A stretch of DNA of 64,000 nt, taken from contig NZ_JBHSHD010000003.1 of NCBI RefSeq assembly GCF_042652785.1, positions 408,712-472,711 of the forward strand, read 5' to 3'. Below are positions 25,932 to 36,100 of this stretch, piece after piece. The number at the start of each line of letters is the position of its first letter. Within the stretch, counting starts at the first letter, position 1. Position numbers and translations under genes: made by a program. The DNA comes from Dokdonella_A ginsengisoli. GTDB lineage: Bacteria > Pseudomonadota > Gammaproteobacteria > Xanthomonadales > Rhodanobacteraceae. The notes beneath the pieces were generated by a model. It saw nothing but the letters and a program-made list of their open reading frames with translations, ran no database searches and was not told where the DNA came from.

Positions 25932-26315
25932 GACGACCTCGTAGTTCGGAAAGGAAGCGGAATCCAGGACCGGCCACAGGCGGCTCGGCTTGCACGCGAC
26001 CGGCGCGAGTTCCCTGCAGAAGGGATCGGACCGCCGCCGGACGGCTTGGTTCCGCGAAGGCCGGCGATTCTCGCACGTGGGGGTGGACGGGGGAAAGTGA
26101 AGCTCTTGACAGGTGCGAAAGGGATGTGGAAGGGCGGACCCAGTGCGGGTGGCCGAAAATGGGGGCTCCAGTGATCGCCCGGCTGTCGGCGCCGGGTGCT
26201 GGCGGGTGATGCTTGGTTCTATTCCTCTGGGAGGTATTTCCCGGCAACCGTCCCTGGTGCCGACGCCAGTCGGCTCCTGCCTCCTCCTCGCGGCACCGGA
26301 GGGCGCCGCTCGACC

Positions 26316-26365
26316 TCGGCGTTCGTCGCTGCAGACGACGCCCGATGGCGTCGTCTGAACGCAGC
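26316..26365. repeat. Palindromic element, unit A
   Basis: Begins with tcggcgttcgtc (26316-26327), then an 11-bp perfect stem (26332-26342 with 26347-26357, loop cgat). An outer gctgc/gcagc pairing (26328-26332 with 26361-26365) shares its last base with the inner stem and leaves a bulge of a few bases. Unit B at 26448 has the same lead-in and layout but a different stem sequence. Confidence 0.7.
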
Positions 26366-26447
26366 AGCGCTCGCTGCGCGAGCGGACGCTGTTGCTAGGC
26401 TCGGCCTTCCCGGCCTCGCCAAGCAACCCGGCCTCGGGCTCCTGCCC

Positions 26448-26500
26448 TCGGCGTTCGTCATCGCACGCGATGCCCGGCGGCATCGCGTAAGCGCGATGAC
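26448..26500. repeat. Palindromic element, unit B
   Basis: Begins with the same tcggcgttcgtc (26448-26459). It has a perfect 10-bp inner stem (26465-26474 with 26479-26488, loop cggc) and a perfect 8-bp outer stem (gtcatcgc 26457-26464 with gcgatgac 26493-26500), with a four-base bulge aagc on one side only. It ends exactly at the xerD stop, so it may also serve as the xerD 3' hairpin. Confidence 0.7.
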
Positions 26501-27424
26501 TCACCCCCTCGGGTGGTGTTTCTGGTGGAGGCGTTTCAGGCCCTCCTTGGCCACCAGGGTGTAGATCTGCGTCGTCGACAGCGAGCTGTGGCCGAGCATC
26601 AGCTGCAGTGCGCGCAGGTCGGCACCGTGGTTGAGCAGGTGCGTGGCGAAAGAATGCCGCAGCACGTGCGGCGAAATGCGTTGCGGCGAGACGCCGACCG
26701 CCAGCGCGTGCTTCTTGACCAGGGTCCAGAACATCTGCCGCGTCATCGCCGCGCGGCGGTTGCTGACGAACAGCGCCTCGCTGCGCCCGCCCTTGAGCAG
26801 CACCGGACGCGCCTCGCCGACGTAGCGGGTCAGCCAGTGCGCGGCCTCGTCGCCGAGCGGAACCAGGCGCTCCTTGCCGCCCTTGCCGAGCACGCGCAGC
26901 ACGCCCTGGCGCAGGTTGACCTGGGCGGCGACCAGGCCGACCAGCTCGCTGACGCGCAGGCCGGTCGCGTACATCAGTTCGAGCATGGCGCGATCGCGCA
27001 GGCCGAGCGGCGTTTCCGGCGGCGCGCGCAGCAGGTTCTCGATCTCGCCTTCGGACAGCGCCTTGGGCAGGTTGCGCGGCAGTTTCGGGGCGTCGACCAG
27101 CAGGGTCGGGTCGGCGTCGAGTCGCCCCAGGCGCACCAGCAGGCGATGGAAATGACGCAGGCTCGACAGCAGGCGCGCGTTCGAGCGCGCGGCGTAGCCG
27201 CCCGCGCTGCGTTCGCCGAGATAGGCCTGCACCTGCTCGCGGCCGGCGCTGGACAGCGACAGGCCGCGCGCGGCGAGCCAGCGCGCGTAGCCTTCCAGGT
27301 CGCGCTGGTAGCTCGCCAGCGTGTTATCGGCGAGGCCGAGTTCGGACCAGGCGCGTTCGCGGAAGTCGGCGATCAGGCGCGCGTCGTCCGCTGCGAGGCC
27401 GGCCGCCGCCGTGGGAGATTTCAT
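26501..27424 (-). CDS. xerD: Site-specific tyrosine recombinase XerD
   Basis: Acts with XerC and FtsK at dif to resolve chromosome dimers. The 307-residue product has an N-terminal SAM-like DNA-binding domain (about 10-105, LADNTLASYQRDLEGYARWL) and a C-terminal catalytic domain. Catalytic residues are visible: Arg in ATGLRVSEL near 150, Lys in the GKGGKERLVPL hairpin near 180, the HVLRHSFATHLLNHGA motif near 252, HSSLSTTQIY with the nucleophile Tyr near 288. XerD is preferred over XerC because of the length and the C-terminal LVAKEGLKRLHQKHHPRG, which is typical of XerD. No dif-like site was recognised in the window. It is divergent from the RDD gene. Confidence 0.95.
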   Translation of the reverse strand: MKSPTAAAGLAADDARLIADFRERAWSELGLADNTLASYQRDLEGYARWLAARGLSLSSAGREQVQAYLGERSAGGYAARSNARLLSSLRHFHRLLVRLGRLDADPTLLVDAPKLPRNLPKALSEGEIENLLRAPPETPLGLRDRAMLELMYATGLRVSELVGLVAAQVNLRQGVLRVLGKGGKERLVPLGDEAAHWLTRYVGEARPVLLKGGRSEALFVSNRRAAMTRQMFWTLVKKHALAVGVSPQRISPHVLRHSFATHLLNHGADLRALQLMLGHSSLSTTQIYTLVAKEGLKRLHQKHHPRG

Positions 27425-27512
27425 GCCGGATGCGATCCGTCGCGCGCGGCGCGCGCTTGCGCCGGGCAGCCTAAACCGTGACCCTAGCCTTCGTCACTGC
27501 CGTCCGCCCTCG

Positions 27513-27950
27513 ATGACCCCGCAACCGTCCGCTCCGCTGCTGCTGCGACTGGCCGCCGCCGTCTACGACCTGTTTCCCCTGATCGCGCTGTGGATGCTGA
27601 CCGCGGCGCTGTTCCTGCTCGCCGTCCGCGGCGAGGTCGACGTGGCGCATCCGCCGGCGACGTTCCATCTGGCGCAGCAGCTGGCCACGCTCGCCGTGAC
27701 GGCCGCCTATTTCGTGGTTTCCTGGGCGCGCGGCGGCCAGACCATCGGCATGCGCGCGTGGCGGCTGCGCGTGGTCGCGGCCGAGGGTGGCGCGCTGCCG
27801 TGGTCGCGCGCGCTGCTGCGCTTCGCGGTCGCGCTGGTGTCGCTGTTCGCGCTCGGCCTGGGCTTCGTGTGGTGCCTGATCGACCGCGAACGCCGCAGCT
27901 GGCACGATCTGGCCGCCCGCAGCCGCATGGAGCGACTGCCCGCGCGCTAG
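27513..27950 (+). CDS. RDD family membrane protein
   Basis: A 145-residue inner-membrane protein of the RDD family, whose biochemical role is generally unknown (some members affect sodium or solute tolerance). The start ATG at 27513 gives MTPQPSAPLLLRLAAAVYDLFPL. The RDD signature is visible as RLAAAVYD near residue 12 and the DRERRSWHDLAAR segment near 125. Three membrane helices are predicted by eye (about 17-40, 60-78, 103-123). The gene is divergent from xerD with an 88-base gap and convergent to the chp operon. Confidence 0.88.
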   Translation: MTPQPSAPLLLRLAAAVYDLFPLIALWMLTAALFLLAVRGEVDVAHPPATFHLAQQLATLAVTAAYFVVSWARGGQTIGMRAWRLRVVAAEGGALPWSRALLRFAVALVSLFALGLGFVWCLIDRERRSWHDLAARSRMERLPAR

Positions 27951-27967
27951 CGCGCGGCGGCGGCGGG

Positions 27968-28432
27968 TCAGGCCGCCAGCGCCTGCGCGATCAGGCCTTC
28001 GATCGCGTCCAGGTCCGGGATCACCGCGCGGTCGTCGCGCACCAGAACTTCGGAATGCACGCCGACCGCGTGCGGCGTCTCGTCGGCGGTCGGCAGCAGC
28101 AGCTCCGAGGTAATCGTGGTCAGGCGCGGGAAGCCCTGCGCGAGCAGCGCGATGAACGGCATGCCGGCATTGCCGCCGATCGCCTTCAGCACCGCGACGC
28201 GCGCGTTCGCGCGGCTTTCCTCGGCCAGCGCGCCGGTCAGCATCGGGAAGGAGAACAGCGGCAGCCGCCAGCCGCGCCAGGCCAGCCGCCCGAGCAGCCA
28301 GACCGGCGCGTTGGCGACGCGCTCGGGCGGCGTATAGCTGATGACTTCGGCCACGGTCGCGTTGGGCAGCAGGACGCGCCCGCCGGTGACGGGCACCATG
28401 ACGCCGCGGATTTCGCGCGGTAGATCGGCCAT
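27968..28432 (-). CDS. chpC: CheW-like protein ChpC of the Pil-Chp system
   Basis: A 154-residue single CheW-type domain protein that should couple the pilus chemoreceptor to the kinase ChpA. It starts at the ATG at 28432, two bases after the chpB stop. It begins with EIRGVMVPVTGGRVLLPNATVAEVI, the expected CheW first strand and helix, and contains GRLAWRGWRLPLFSF and ARVAVLKAIGG. It is the last gene of the operon. The name follows the order known in Xanthomonas and Xylella; the domain alone does not separate ChpC from PilI. Confidence 0.85.
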   Translation of the reverse strand: MADLPREIRGVMVPVTGGRVLLPNATVAEVISYTPPERVANAPVWLLGRLAWRGWRLPLFSFPMLTGALAEESRANARVAVLKAIGGNAGMPFIALLAQGFPRLTTITSELLLPTADETPHAVGVHSEVLVRDDRAVIPDLDAIEGLIAQALAA

Positions 28433-28434
28433 CT

Positions 28435-30102
28435 TCAGATCCCCTGTTTCGATTCCGCCAGCAGCTGTTCGGCCAGGTCGCGCGGCGAGCCGACGAAGCC
28501 GACCACGCCGGTGTCGCGCACGCCGTCGACCATCGCGCTGACCACGCAGGTTTCCGGGTCCTGCGCGTAGACGCGGCCGCCCTTCTCCGCCAGGTAGCGG
28601 CAGCCCTCGACGGCGTCGTTGGACATGCCCGAGAAGATGATCGCGCCGGCGGCGGGGCCGAAGCGGTCGGCGACGTCGCGCAGCACGCGGTCGATCGACG
28701 GGCTGTATTCGCCGCGCGTGCCGTCGCGTTCGAGCACCACGATGCCTTCGGGATCGACCTGCAGCCGGTGCGTGGCGGGCACCACCGCGACCTCGCCGTG
28801 GCCGATGCGCTCGCCGTGCGTGGGCATGCGCACGGTCAGCGGTGTCGCCTTGGCGAGCTGGCGCGCCATCAGGTCGACGAATTCGTTGCCCAGGTGCTGC
28901 GCCAGCAGGAACAGCGCCGGATAGTCGCGCGGCAGCCCGGCCAGGAACTCGCGCACCGATTCCGGTCCGCCGATCGAGGCGCCGAGCACCCACACGCGGC
29001 GCACCTTCGCCGGCACGACCACCGCATCCGGGTCGAGCCAGGCCTCGTGCGGCTCGGATTCGACCGCCGCCGGCGCGACCGCCTCCTCCATCGGGATCAG
29101 CTCCAGCACGCGCCCGCCTTCCGCCACGGCCGGCACCGGCGGCGCTTCGTCGTCGGCGCCCTGCGGGGCGAGGTATTCCTCGGCGCTGAGCGTTTCGATG
29201 CCGAACGCCGCGGTGTCGTCGGAGGCTTCCGCCTCGCCGGCGTCGAGCACGTCCTCGAGCGACCAGTGCGACGGCGCGCCGGGCGCCGCCTCCGCAGAGG
29301 GCGGCGGCGCAGGCGCGTCTTCGTCGAAGGCCGCCACCAGCGTCTGGTCGATGGCGAAATCCTGCACGTCGAAGTCGTCGAGCGCGGCGGCGTCGAAGTC
29401 GACCTCGCCGGAGTCCGCTTGCGCCATTTCACCCGGTCGTTCGAGGGCCGGCACGACCGGCTCCGCGGCCGCCTCGCCCGGCGCCGCGGAGTCGTCGAAA
29501 TCGGTCAGGTCGAAGGGCTCCAGCAGCAGGGCCTCGATCTCGTCGTCCGCCTGAGTCTCGCCGGTCTCGACGACGAAGGCCGATTCGGCCAGCACCAGAC
29601 CGCCCGCGTCGTCGGCCGCTTCGAGCGGCGCGTCGTTCTGCGGAGCGACCTCGTGCAGCGGGAACGCCTCGGCTTCGGCGTCCGCGACGCTCGCCACGGC
29701 GTCTTGGGCCTCTGCGCGCCACGGCGAAGGCACCGCCTGCGCGTCCGCCGGCCGCGGCGGATCGATGTCGGCCTGGCCGAGCACCTTGGCCGCCAGATGG
29801 CGCGCCCAGCGCGCCTGATCCCAGCCGGACAACGCGCTCGACACCTCGGCGTCGTTGAAGACGACCCGATAGCGCGTATCGGCGAGCAGCCCGTCGAGAT
29901 CGTCCAGCTGCGGCTCGGATTGCGAATCGAGATTGACCACGACGACGTTCGCGTGCGAGCGCTCCAGCGCGGCGCGATCGACGTCGTGGGTGGAGGTTTC
30001 ATAGACCACCGGCGCGCCGAGCGAGAGCAGCGCTTCGCGCAGGTGCGCGCCGCGCTCGGGCGTCTGGCTCAGCAGGGCGACGGCGACGGCGTCTCTAGAC
30101 AT
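28435..30102 (-). CDS. chpB: ChpB, CheB-type protein-glutamate methylesterase with degenerate receiver
   Basis: Probably removes methyl groups from PilJ to adapt the pilus chemosensory response. The 555-residue protein has three parts. Residues 1 to about 115 look like a receiver domain without the acidic pair of strand 1 and without the conserved Lys (one Asp remains in VVVVNLDSQ). Residues of about 115-350 are a long acidic Asp/Glu/Ala linker. The C-terminal methylesterase has the Ser in GASIGG near 371, His in LAQHLGNEF near 401 and Asp in GMSNDAVEG near 493. The ATG lies within the last codons of chpA (8-base overlap). No CheR/PilK methyltransferase gene is present in the operon. Confidence 0.92.
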   Translation of the reverse strand: MSRDAVAVALLSQTPERGAHLREALLSLGAPVVYETSTHDVDRAALERSHANVVVVNLDSQSEPQLDDLDGLLADTRYRVVFNDAEVSSALSGWDQARWARHLAAKVLGQADIDPPRPADAQAVPSPWRAEAQDAVASVADAEAEAFPLHEVAPQNDAPLEAADDAGGLVLAESAFVVETGETQADDEIEALLLEPFDLTDFDDSAAPGEAAAEPVVPALERPGEMAQADSGEVDFDAAALDDFDVQDFAIDQTLVAAFDEDAPAPPPSAEAAPGAPSHWSLEDVLDAGEAEASDDTAAFGIETLSAEEYLAPQGADDEAPPVPAVAEGGRVLELIPMEEAVAPAAVESEPHEAWLDPDAVVVPAKVRRVWVLGASIGGPESVREFLAGLPRDYPALFLLAQHLGNEFVDLMARQLAKATPLTVRMPTHGERIGHGEVAVVPATHRLQVDPEGIVVLERDGTRGEYSPSIDRVLRDVADRFGPAAGAIIFSGMSNDAVEGCRYLAEKGGRVYAQDPETCVVSAMVDGVRDTGVVGFVGSPRDLAEQLLAESKQGI

Positions 30103-33100
30103 GATCGCGCCTCAGGATTTCCTGCACGTGCCGCAGCAGATCGTCTTCCTGGTACGGCTTGCCCAGATACCGCTCGACGCCGATTTCCAGCGCGCGCTGG
30201 CGGTGCTTCTCGCCGGTGCGCGAGGTGATCATGATGATCGGCACCGCCTGCATGCGCGGATCGTTGCGCATGTAGGTGGCCAGCTCGTAGCCGTCCATGC
30301 GCGGCATCTCGATGTCCAGCAGCATCAGGTCCGGCACGCTGTCCTGCAGCTTCTCCAGCGCGTCGAGTCCGTCCTTCGCGGTGATCACGTCGAGGTCGGC
30401 GCGCTCGAGCACGCGCGTGGTGACCTTGCGCATCGTGATGGAATCGTCGACCACCATCACCAGCGGCTTCTGGCGCGTCTCCGGCGCGTGGCCGATTTCG
30501 GCGTCGAGCCAGGCCGGCGCCTCGTCGACCGCGCCGGCCTCGACGCGTGCGCGCAGCGAGGCGAGACGGCGCACCAGCGGCGCGAGGTCGAGAATGATCA
30601 CGACCGCGCCGTCGCCCATGATCGTCGCGCCGAAGATGCCGGGCACCGAGCTGAGCTGCGGGCCGACCGACTTGACCACGATTTCGCGCGAGCCGACCAC
30701 GCTGTCGATGCGCACGGCGGCGCGCTGGTCGCCGCTGCGCGTCATCAGCAGCGGCACCTGCACGTCTTCTCCCGCGCGCTGGCGCGGCAGGCCGAGCAGC
30801 TGCGCCAGGTCGTGGATCACGTATTCCTCGCCGGCGTAGACGTGCTTCGGGTCGCCGGCCGCGAGACGGCGTTCGAGGTCGTCGCGCGCGACGCGCGCCA
30901 CGCCCTGCACCGACGACATCGGAATGGCGTAGCTGGCATCGCCGAGCTTGACCAGGATCGCCTGCGTGACCGCCAGCGTGAACGGCAGGCGGATGGTGAA
31001 CATCGTGCCCTTGCCGGGCGTCGAGTCGATCGCCAGCGAGCCGCCGAGCTGCTTGATCTCGTTGTGCACGACGTCCATGCCGACGCCGCGCCCCGCCAGC
31101 TGGGTGACCTCGGCCGCGGTCGAGAATCCGCTCTCCAGCACGAATCCGTACAGGTCGCGGTCGGACAGCACCGCGTCGGCGGCGAGCAGGCCGCGCTCGA
31201 TGGCCTTGCGGCGGATCGCCTCGCGATCCATGCCGCGGCCGTCGTCGGACACGTGCAGCACGACTTCGGTGGCTTCGCGGCTGACCGCGATGTCGACCGT
31301 GCCTTCGGCCGGCTTGCCCGCGGCGACGCGGTCCTCCGGCGCCTCGATGCCGTGCGCGAGCGCGTTGCGCAGCATGTGCTCGAACGGCGCCTTCATGCGC
31401 TCGAGCAGGTTGCGGTCCATTTCGCCGTGCGCGCCGTCCACCTTCAGCTGCACGCGCCGGCCGGTTTCCTGTGCGGCCTGCCGCAGCGTGCGGCGCAGGT
31501 TCGGCACCAGCGAATCGAACGGCACCATGCGCGTACGCATGAGGCCTTCCTGCAGCTCGGAGTTCACGCGCGACTGCTGCAGAAGCAGCGTCTCGGACTG
31601 GCGCGTCTGCTCGTCGAGCAGGCCCTGGATCGAGATCAGGTCGGACACCGACTCGCTCAGCGCGCGCGACAGCTGCTGCAGCTGGGAGAAGCGGTCCAGC
31701 TCGAGCGGATCGAATGCGGTGGCGCCGTGGTCGTGCTGTTCGCGCTGGTAGCGCGCGATGATCTGCGCCTCCGTTTCGATCTCCAGCTTGCGCAGCTGGT
31801 CGCGCAGACGCGTGACGGTCTGGTCGAACTCGACCAGGTTGAAGCGGAAGGTGGAAACCTGCTGCTCCAGGCGCGAGCGGTAGATCGACACCTCGCCGGC
31901 GTAGTTGACCAGCGAGTCGAGCAGATCCGAGCGCACGCGGATCATTTCCTGCGGCGCGCGCGCGGTGTCGTCGTCGACCGTCGCGGTCAGATGCCGCGGT
32001 GCCGGACGCTGCGGCGCCGCGGGTTCCGGCGTCGGTGCCGGCTCCACCGCGGCGCGGTCGAGCACGGACAGGCGCTCGGCGACCTGGCCTTCGCCGGCGA
32101 CCAGCCGCTCGAAGTGCGCGATCGCGTGATCGGGCATGGCGATCGCGCGACGGTGCGCGACACGCTGGACCAGGCCGTGCAGCCGGTCGAAGCCGCGTTC
32201 GAGCGATTCGACGGCGGCGCGGTCGACCTCGCGACGGCCGTCGCCGAGTGCATCGACCAGCGATTCCATCGCATGGCTGAGATCGCCGATCGGCGCGAGC
32301 CCGGCCATGCGCGCGCCGCCCTTGAGCGTGTGCAGCTCGCGCTGCAGGCCGGCGATCGGCGCGCGTTCGTGCGGCGCCTCGCGCAGCTGCGCGACGAGCG
32401 CGTCGGCCTGGTCGAGGATGTCGGCGCCTTCCTGCGCGAAGATGTCGAGCAGGTCCGAATCGATGTCCGGTGCGTCGAGCGGACCGTCCGGCTGCGGATC
32501 GTCGGCGATCGCCGGCGCCGGAGCACCGAACAGCGGCACGCGCACCGGCGCGGGCGCGGGGGCCTGCGCCACCGGCTCGTTCGCCACCGGTTCGAACGGC
32601 GGCTCGAACGGCACCGGCTCGTCGACCGGCGCCGCCGTGTCGTCGGCGGGCGCGTGGGGAAGGTCCGTGCCGGCCGTGCTCTCCAGCACGAATTCCTCGA
32701 TCTCGGACGACGCGGATCCGGATGCCGGCTCGTCGGCCGCTTCCGGCGCGAAGAACGCCACCGGCTCGTCGAGCTCGTCCGCACGTTCCGCAGGCGATCC
32801 GGTGTCGATCGTTGCGTCGTCTCCGATATCCGCGTCGCGCTCGTCCTCCGCCTCGAAGGACAGGGAACGCTCGCCGGACAGATCCTCGAGCGAGAATTCG
32901 TGAACGGTCGGCGCGGACTCCGGCGTGTCCGCCGTCGGCGCATCGGGATCGAAGCTTTCCAGCGAGGCGATCAGGTCTTCCGGAATCGCGATGTTGCGCA
33001 GAGTGTCGTCCGGCTCGGTCTCGATCGCCTGCAGGGCACGTTCGAGATCGTCGACGGAGTCGCCGCTGCCCACCGGCGACGACGGTTCGGACGCGAACGC

Positions 33101-36100
33101 GGACTCGCGTTCGAACGTGCCCACACTGGCCTCGCCGTCGTACGCCTGCGGCGCAGCCGGCCCGCCGGCATCGGCACCGGCGTCGTACAGCGACAGCACC
33201 GCCTCCGGTTCGGGCAGCGAGTCGCGCAGCGCGGCGACGCGGTCGGCCAGTGCGTCCGAATCGGGCAGATCCGGCCGACGCGACTCCAGGCGCTGCATGA
33301 CCTCGCGCGTCAGCGCGACGGTTTCGTGCAGCGCCGCGATGCCTTCCGGCTCCGGTGCGGCGGAGGCACCGCGCAGACGCTTGACGTAGCTCTCCAGCGG
33401 CGCCAGCACGTTGCCGATGGCCGGGATGTCGACCATCGCGATCGCGCCGTTGAGCGTGTGCACCGCGCGCAGCAGCGGCTCGCTGGCGCGCACCGGCTCG
33501 GGCGCGCAGCGCGCGAGGTAGTCTTCGATCGTGCCCAGGTGCGCGGCGACTTCGCTCTGCAGGATGTCGAACAGCACCGGATCGACGTTCGGCAGCGGAC
33601 CGGCGACCAGCTCCTCGCCCGGCGCCTCGAACGCGGCCAGCGCGTCGTCGCCGTGGACGTCCTCGGAAAAGGCCGGCAGCACGGTATCGGCCGGCGGCAC
33701 GCGCCGGCGCACGACGCGACGCTGCGTGCGCGTCGCCGCGCCCGCCGGCGGCAGCACCGCGTCCTCGCCGGCGGCCAGGCGCTCGGCGACGTCGGCGATC
33801 GCGTCGACGCGCGCCGCGCCCACGCGCTCGCCGCGCAGCGCGGACAGCAGCGAGGGCACCGCGTCGATCGCCTCGTCGACCAGCGCGATGACGTGATGAC
33901 CGGGCTTGACCGTGCCGTCGAGCACGCGGTTGAGCAGGTTCTCGACTTTCCAGCTGAACTCGCCGAGCGCGCGCGCGCCGACCAGGCGGCCGGAGCCCTT
34001 CAGCGTGTGGAACGAGCGCCGCACGGACTTCAGCTCGTCGAGGTTGTCGACGTCGCGCTTCCAGACCGGCATCTGCTGGCGCAGGTTGGAAATCTCCTCG
34101 TCCACTTCCTCGACGAAGATCTCGCGGATGCCGTCGTCGATGTCCTCGCCCGGCGCGGCCTGGAAGCCCGGCAGCGGTTCGTCGTCGAACGGAACCTCTT
34201 CCTCGATCTCCTCGTCGATCTCGATCCAGCCGGCGTCCTCGTCGGCGCCGGTGTCCGCAAAACGCAAACCGGTCAGGTCGTGTTCGTACGGCGCGCTCGC
34301 ACCGGCCTCGCCGATCAGCAGGTCGTGCAGATCACGGCCGGGAGCGACCGCGACGTGCGGCGTCGGCGTCTGGCCCATGTCGCCGGCGGCCGGTCGCGCC
34401 GGGGATCCGTCCGCCGGCTCGTCCGCGGTCTGCAGCGGCAGTTCGGTGAACGGCCGCGCCGGCGCGCGTTCCAGCGGCCAGTAGCCGAGCGCCTCCAGGC
34501 TTTCGCGCGCGACGTCGAGGATCTTCTCGCGATGGCGGCGCTGTTCGCGCGTCGCCTCGAGGTAGTACTCGATCGCCGCCAGCGCATCGGCGAGCTTGTC
34601 CATCTGCTCGGCGGTCGGCACGCGCCGGTGCGCGATCAGCTCGACCTCGACGAAACGCACCACCGCAGCCATCAGCTCGGCCGCGTCGGGCAGCCCGAGC
34701 ATGCGCAGCGCGCCGGAGATCTCCTCCAGCAGGCGCGGGATCTGGCCGACCCGCTCGTGGTCCCACGGCGACTCGATGAAGGCGACGATGTCGTGCTTGG
34801 CCTGCACGATGTTGACCGAGGCCTCGCGCATCAGCGCGTCGAGGATGCGGCGCACCTCGGCCTTGGGCAGTTCCAGCCCTTCGATGCGCGCGGTGCTGCC
34901 GTCGACGGCGTCACCGAGGCGTTCGATGTGGTCGTCCAGAGAAGCTTCGACGTAGAGCAGCGCGCCGGCGACGTCGAGCAGCGCGCCTTCGTCGACGCCG
35001 CGCTGGCGCGCGGCCATCTCCTCGACGATGTCGCGCTGCTCGTCGACGACGCGGCGCGGCACGCCCAGGCCGAGCATGCCGAGCGTGTCGCCGACGCGGC
35101 GCAGCACCTCGACCTGGCCCTGCAGCTCGGCCGGATCGGCGTCGCGGCTGCGCAGGAAGATGTCCAGCGCTTCCTTCACGCGCAGCAGGTCGTCCTTGAT
35201 CGCGGCGGACACGGTGCCGAGCAGGTTCTTGTTGCGCCCGGTCATCGAGCCTTGCGCGTGCTGCAGCTCGACTTCGGTCGGCAGCAGCGTGTCGAGCCGG
35301 TAGACGCGACTGATCTCGGCGCAGCGCGGACCGCGCGCGCCGGAATGCGCCACGTAGTACAGGAGGTTCTTGGTCAGCTCGCGCGGCGGCGCCGCGTCGA
35401 AGCCGGCGTCGCCCTCGCCGGCGTAGCGGTGGATCTCGCGATCGACGCGGCCGAACAGCAGCTTCACCGCGACGCTGGCCTCGAGCCCGCCGTCGCGCAC
35501 CGCCTCGATCGCGCCGGCGGCGATCCACCACAGGCGCCGTGCCGGATCGGAATGCGAGATCGCGCGCAGGCGGTCGAGCACGTCGATCAGGCGGTTGAGG
35601 TGTTCGGAGGCACCCTCGTCGCGGAACCACTTCAGCAGCGCCGCCTGGAAGCCCAGGCGCAGGCGCAGCGCCTGCGTGCGGCGTTCGGCCGCCGCCAGCG
35701 GCTGCGCGCTGCCGGCCGCGGAAAGCGGCAGCGCGGCGGCGAGGTCGGGCGAAAACAGCGCCGATTCGCTGAGCAGGTTCTCGCCGCGGCAGGCGCGCAG
35801 GTCGTTGAGCAGCGGCAGCAGGACGATCGGGATGTCCTTGTGGCCGCTCTGCAGGCGTTCGAGATAGTCCGGCAGCTGCACCATGCCGCGCATCAGCACC
35901 GAGTACGCCTCGTCGCGCTGGCGCACGGTGTCGGCGACGAGCGCGTCGGCCAGACGCTCCATGTTCTCCACCACCATGGCCGCGCCGTACAGCTCGACCA
36001 TGCGCAGCGTGCCCTGGACCTGGTGCAGGTGCGTCACGCACTCGCGCATCGGCGTCAGATCCTCCGGCGCCTCCACGTAGCGCTCGAGCGCGTCCCGCGC

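Larger units (their letters stand above)
25932..26500. other. 569-bp gene-free interval between xerD and the dsbC pair
   Basis: No reading frame here looks like a real gene; translated products are Arg/Ala-rich shadows. The right half (26316-26500) is made of two related palindromic elements described separately, joined by further short inverted repeats such as cgctcg-ctgcg-cgagcg. The left part should hold the promoter of the dsbC pair. I see no convincing -35/-10 pair on the minus strand. A TTGACA at about 26106 on the plus strand has no matching -10 and no gene ahead of it. Confidence 0.6.

Noticed and set aside
26100..26140. TTGACA on the plus strand upstream of xerD's 3' end
   Set aside because: No -10 hexamer at a workable distance and no plus-strand gene follows before 27513.
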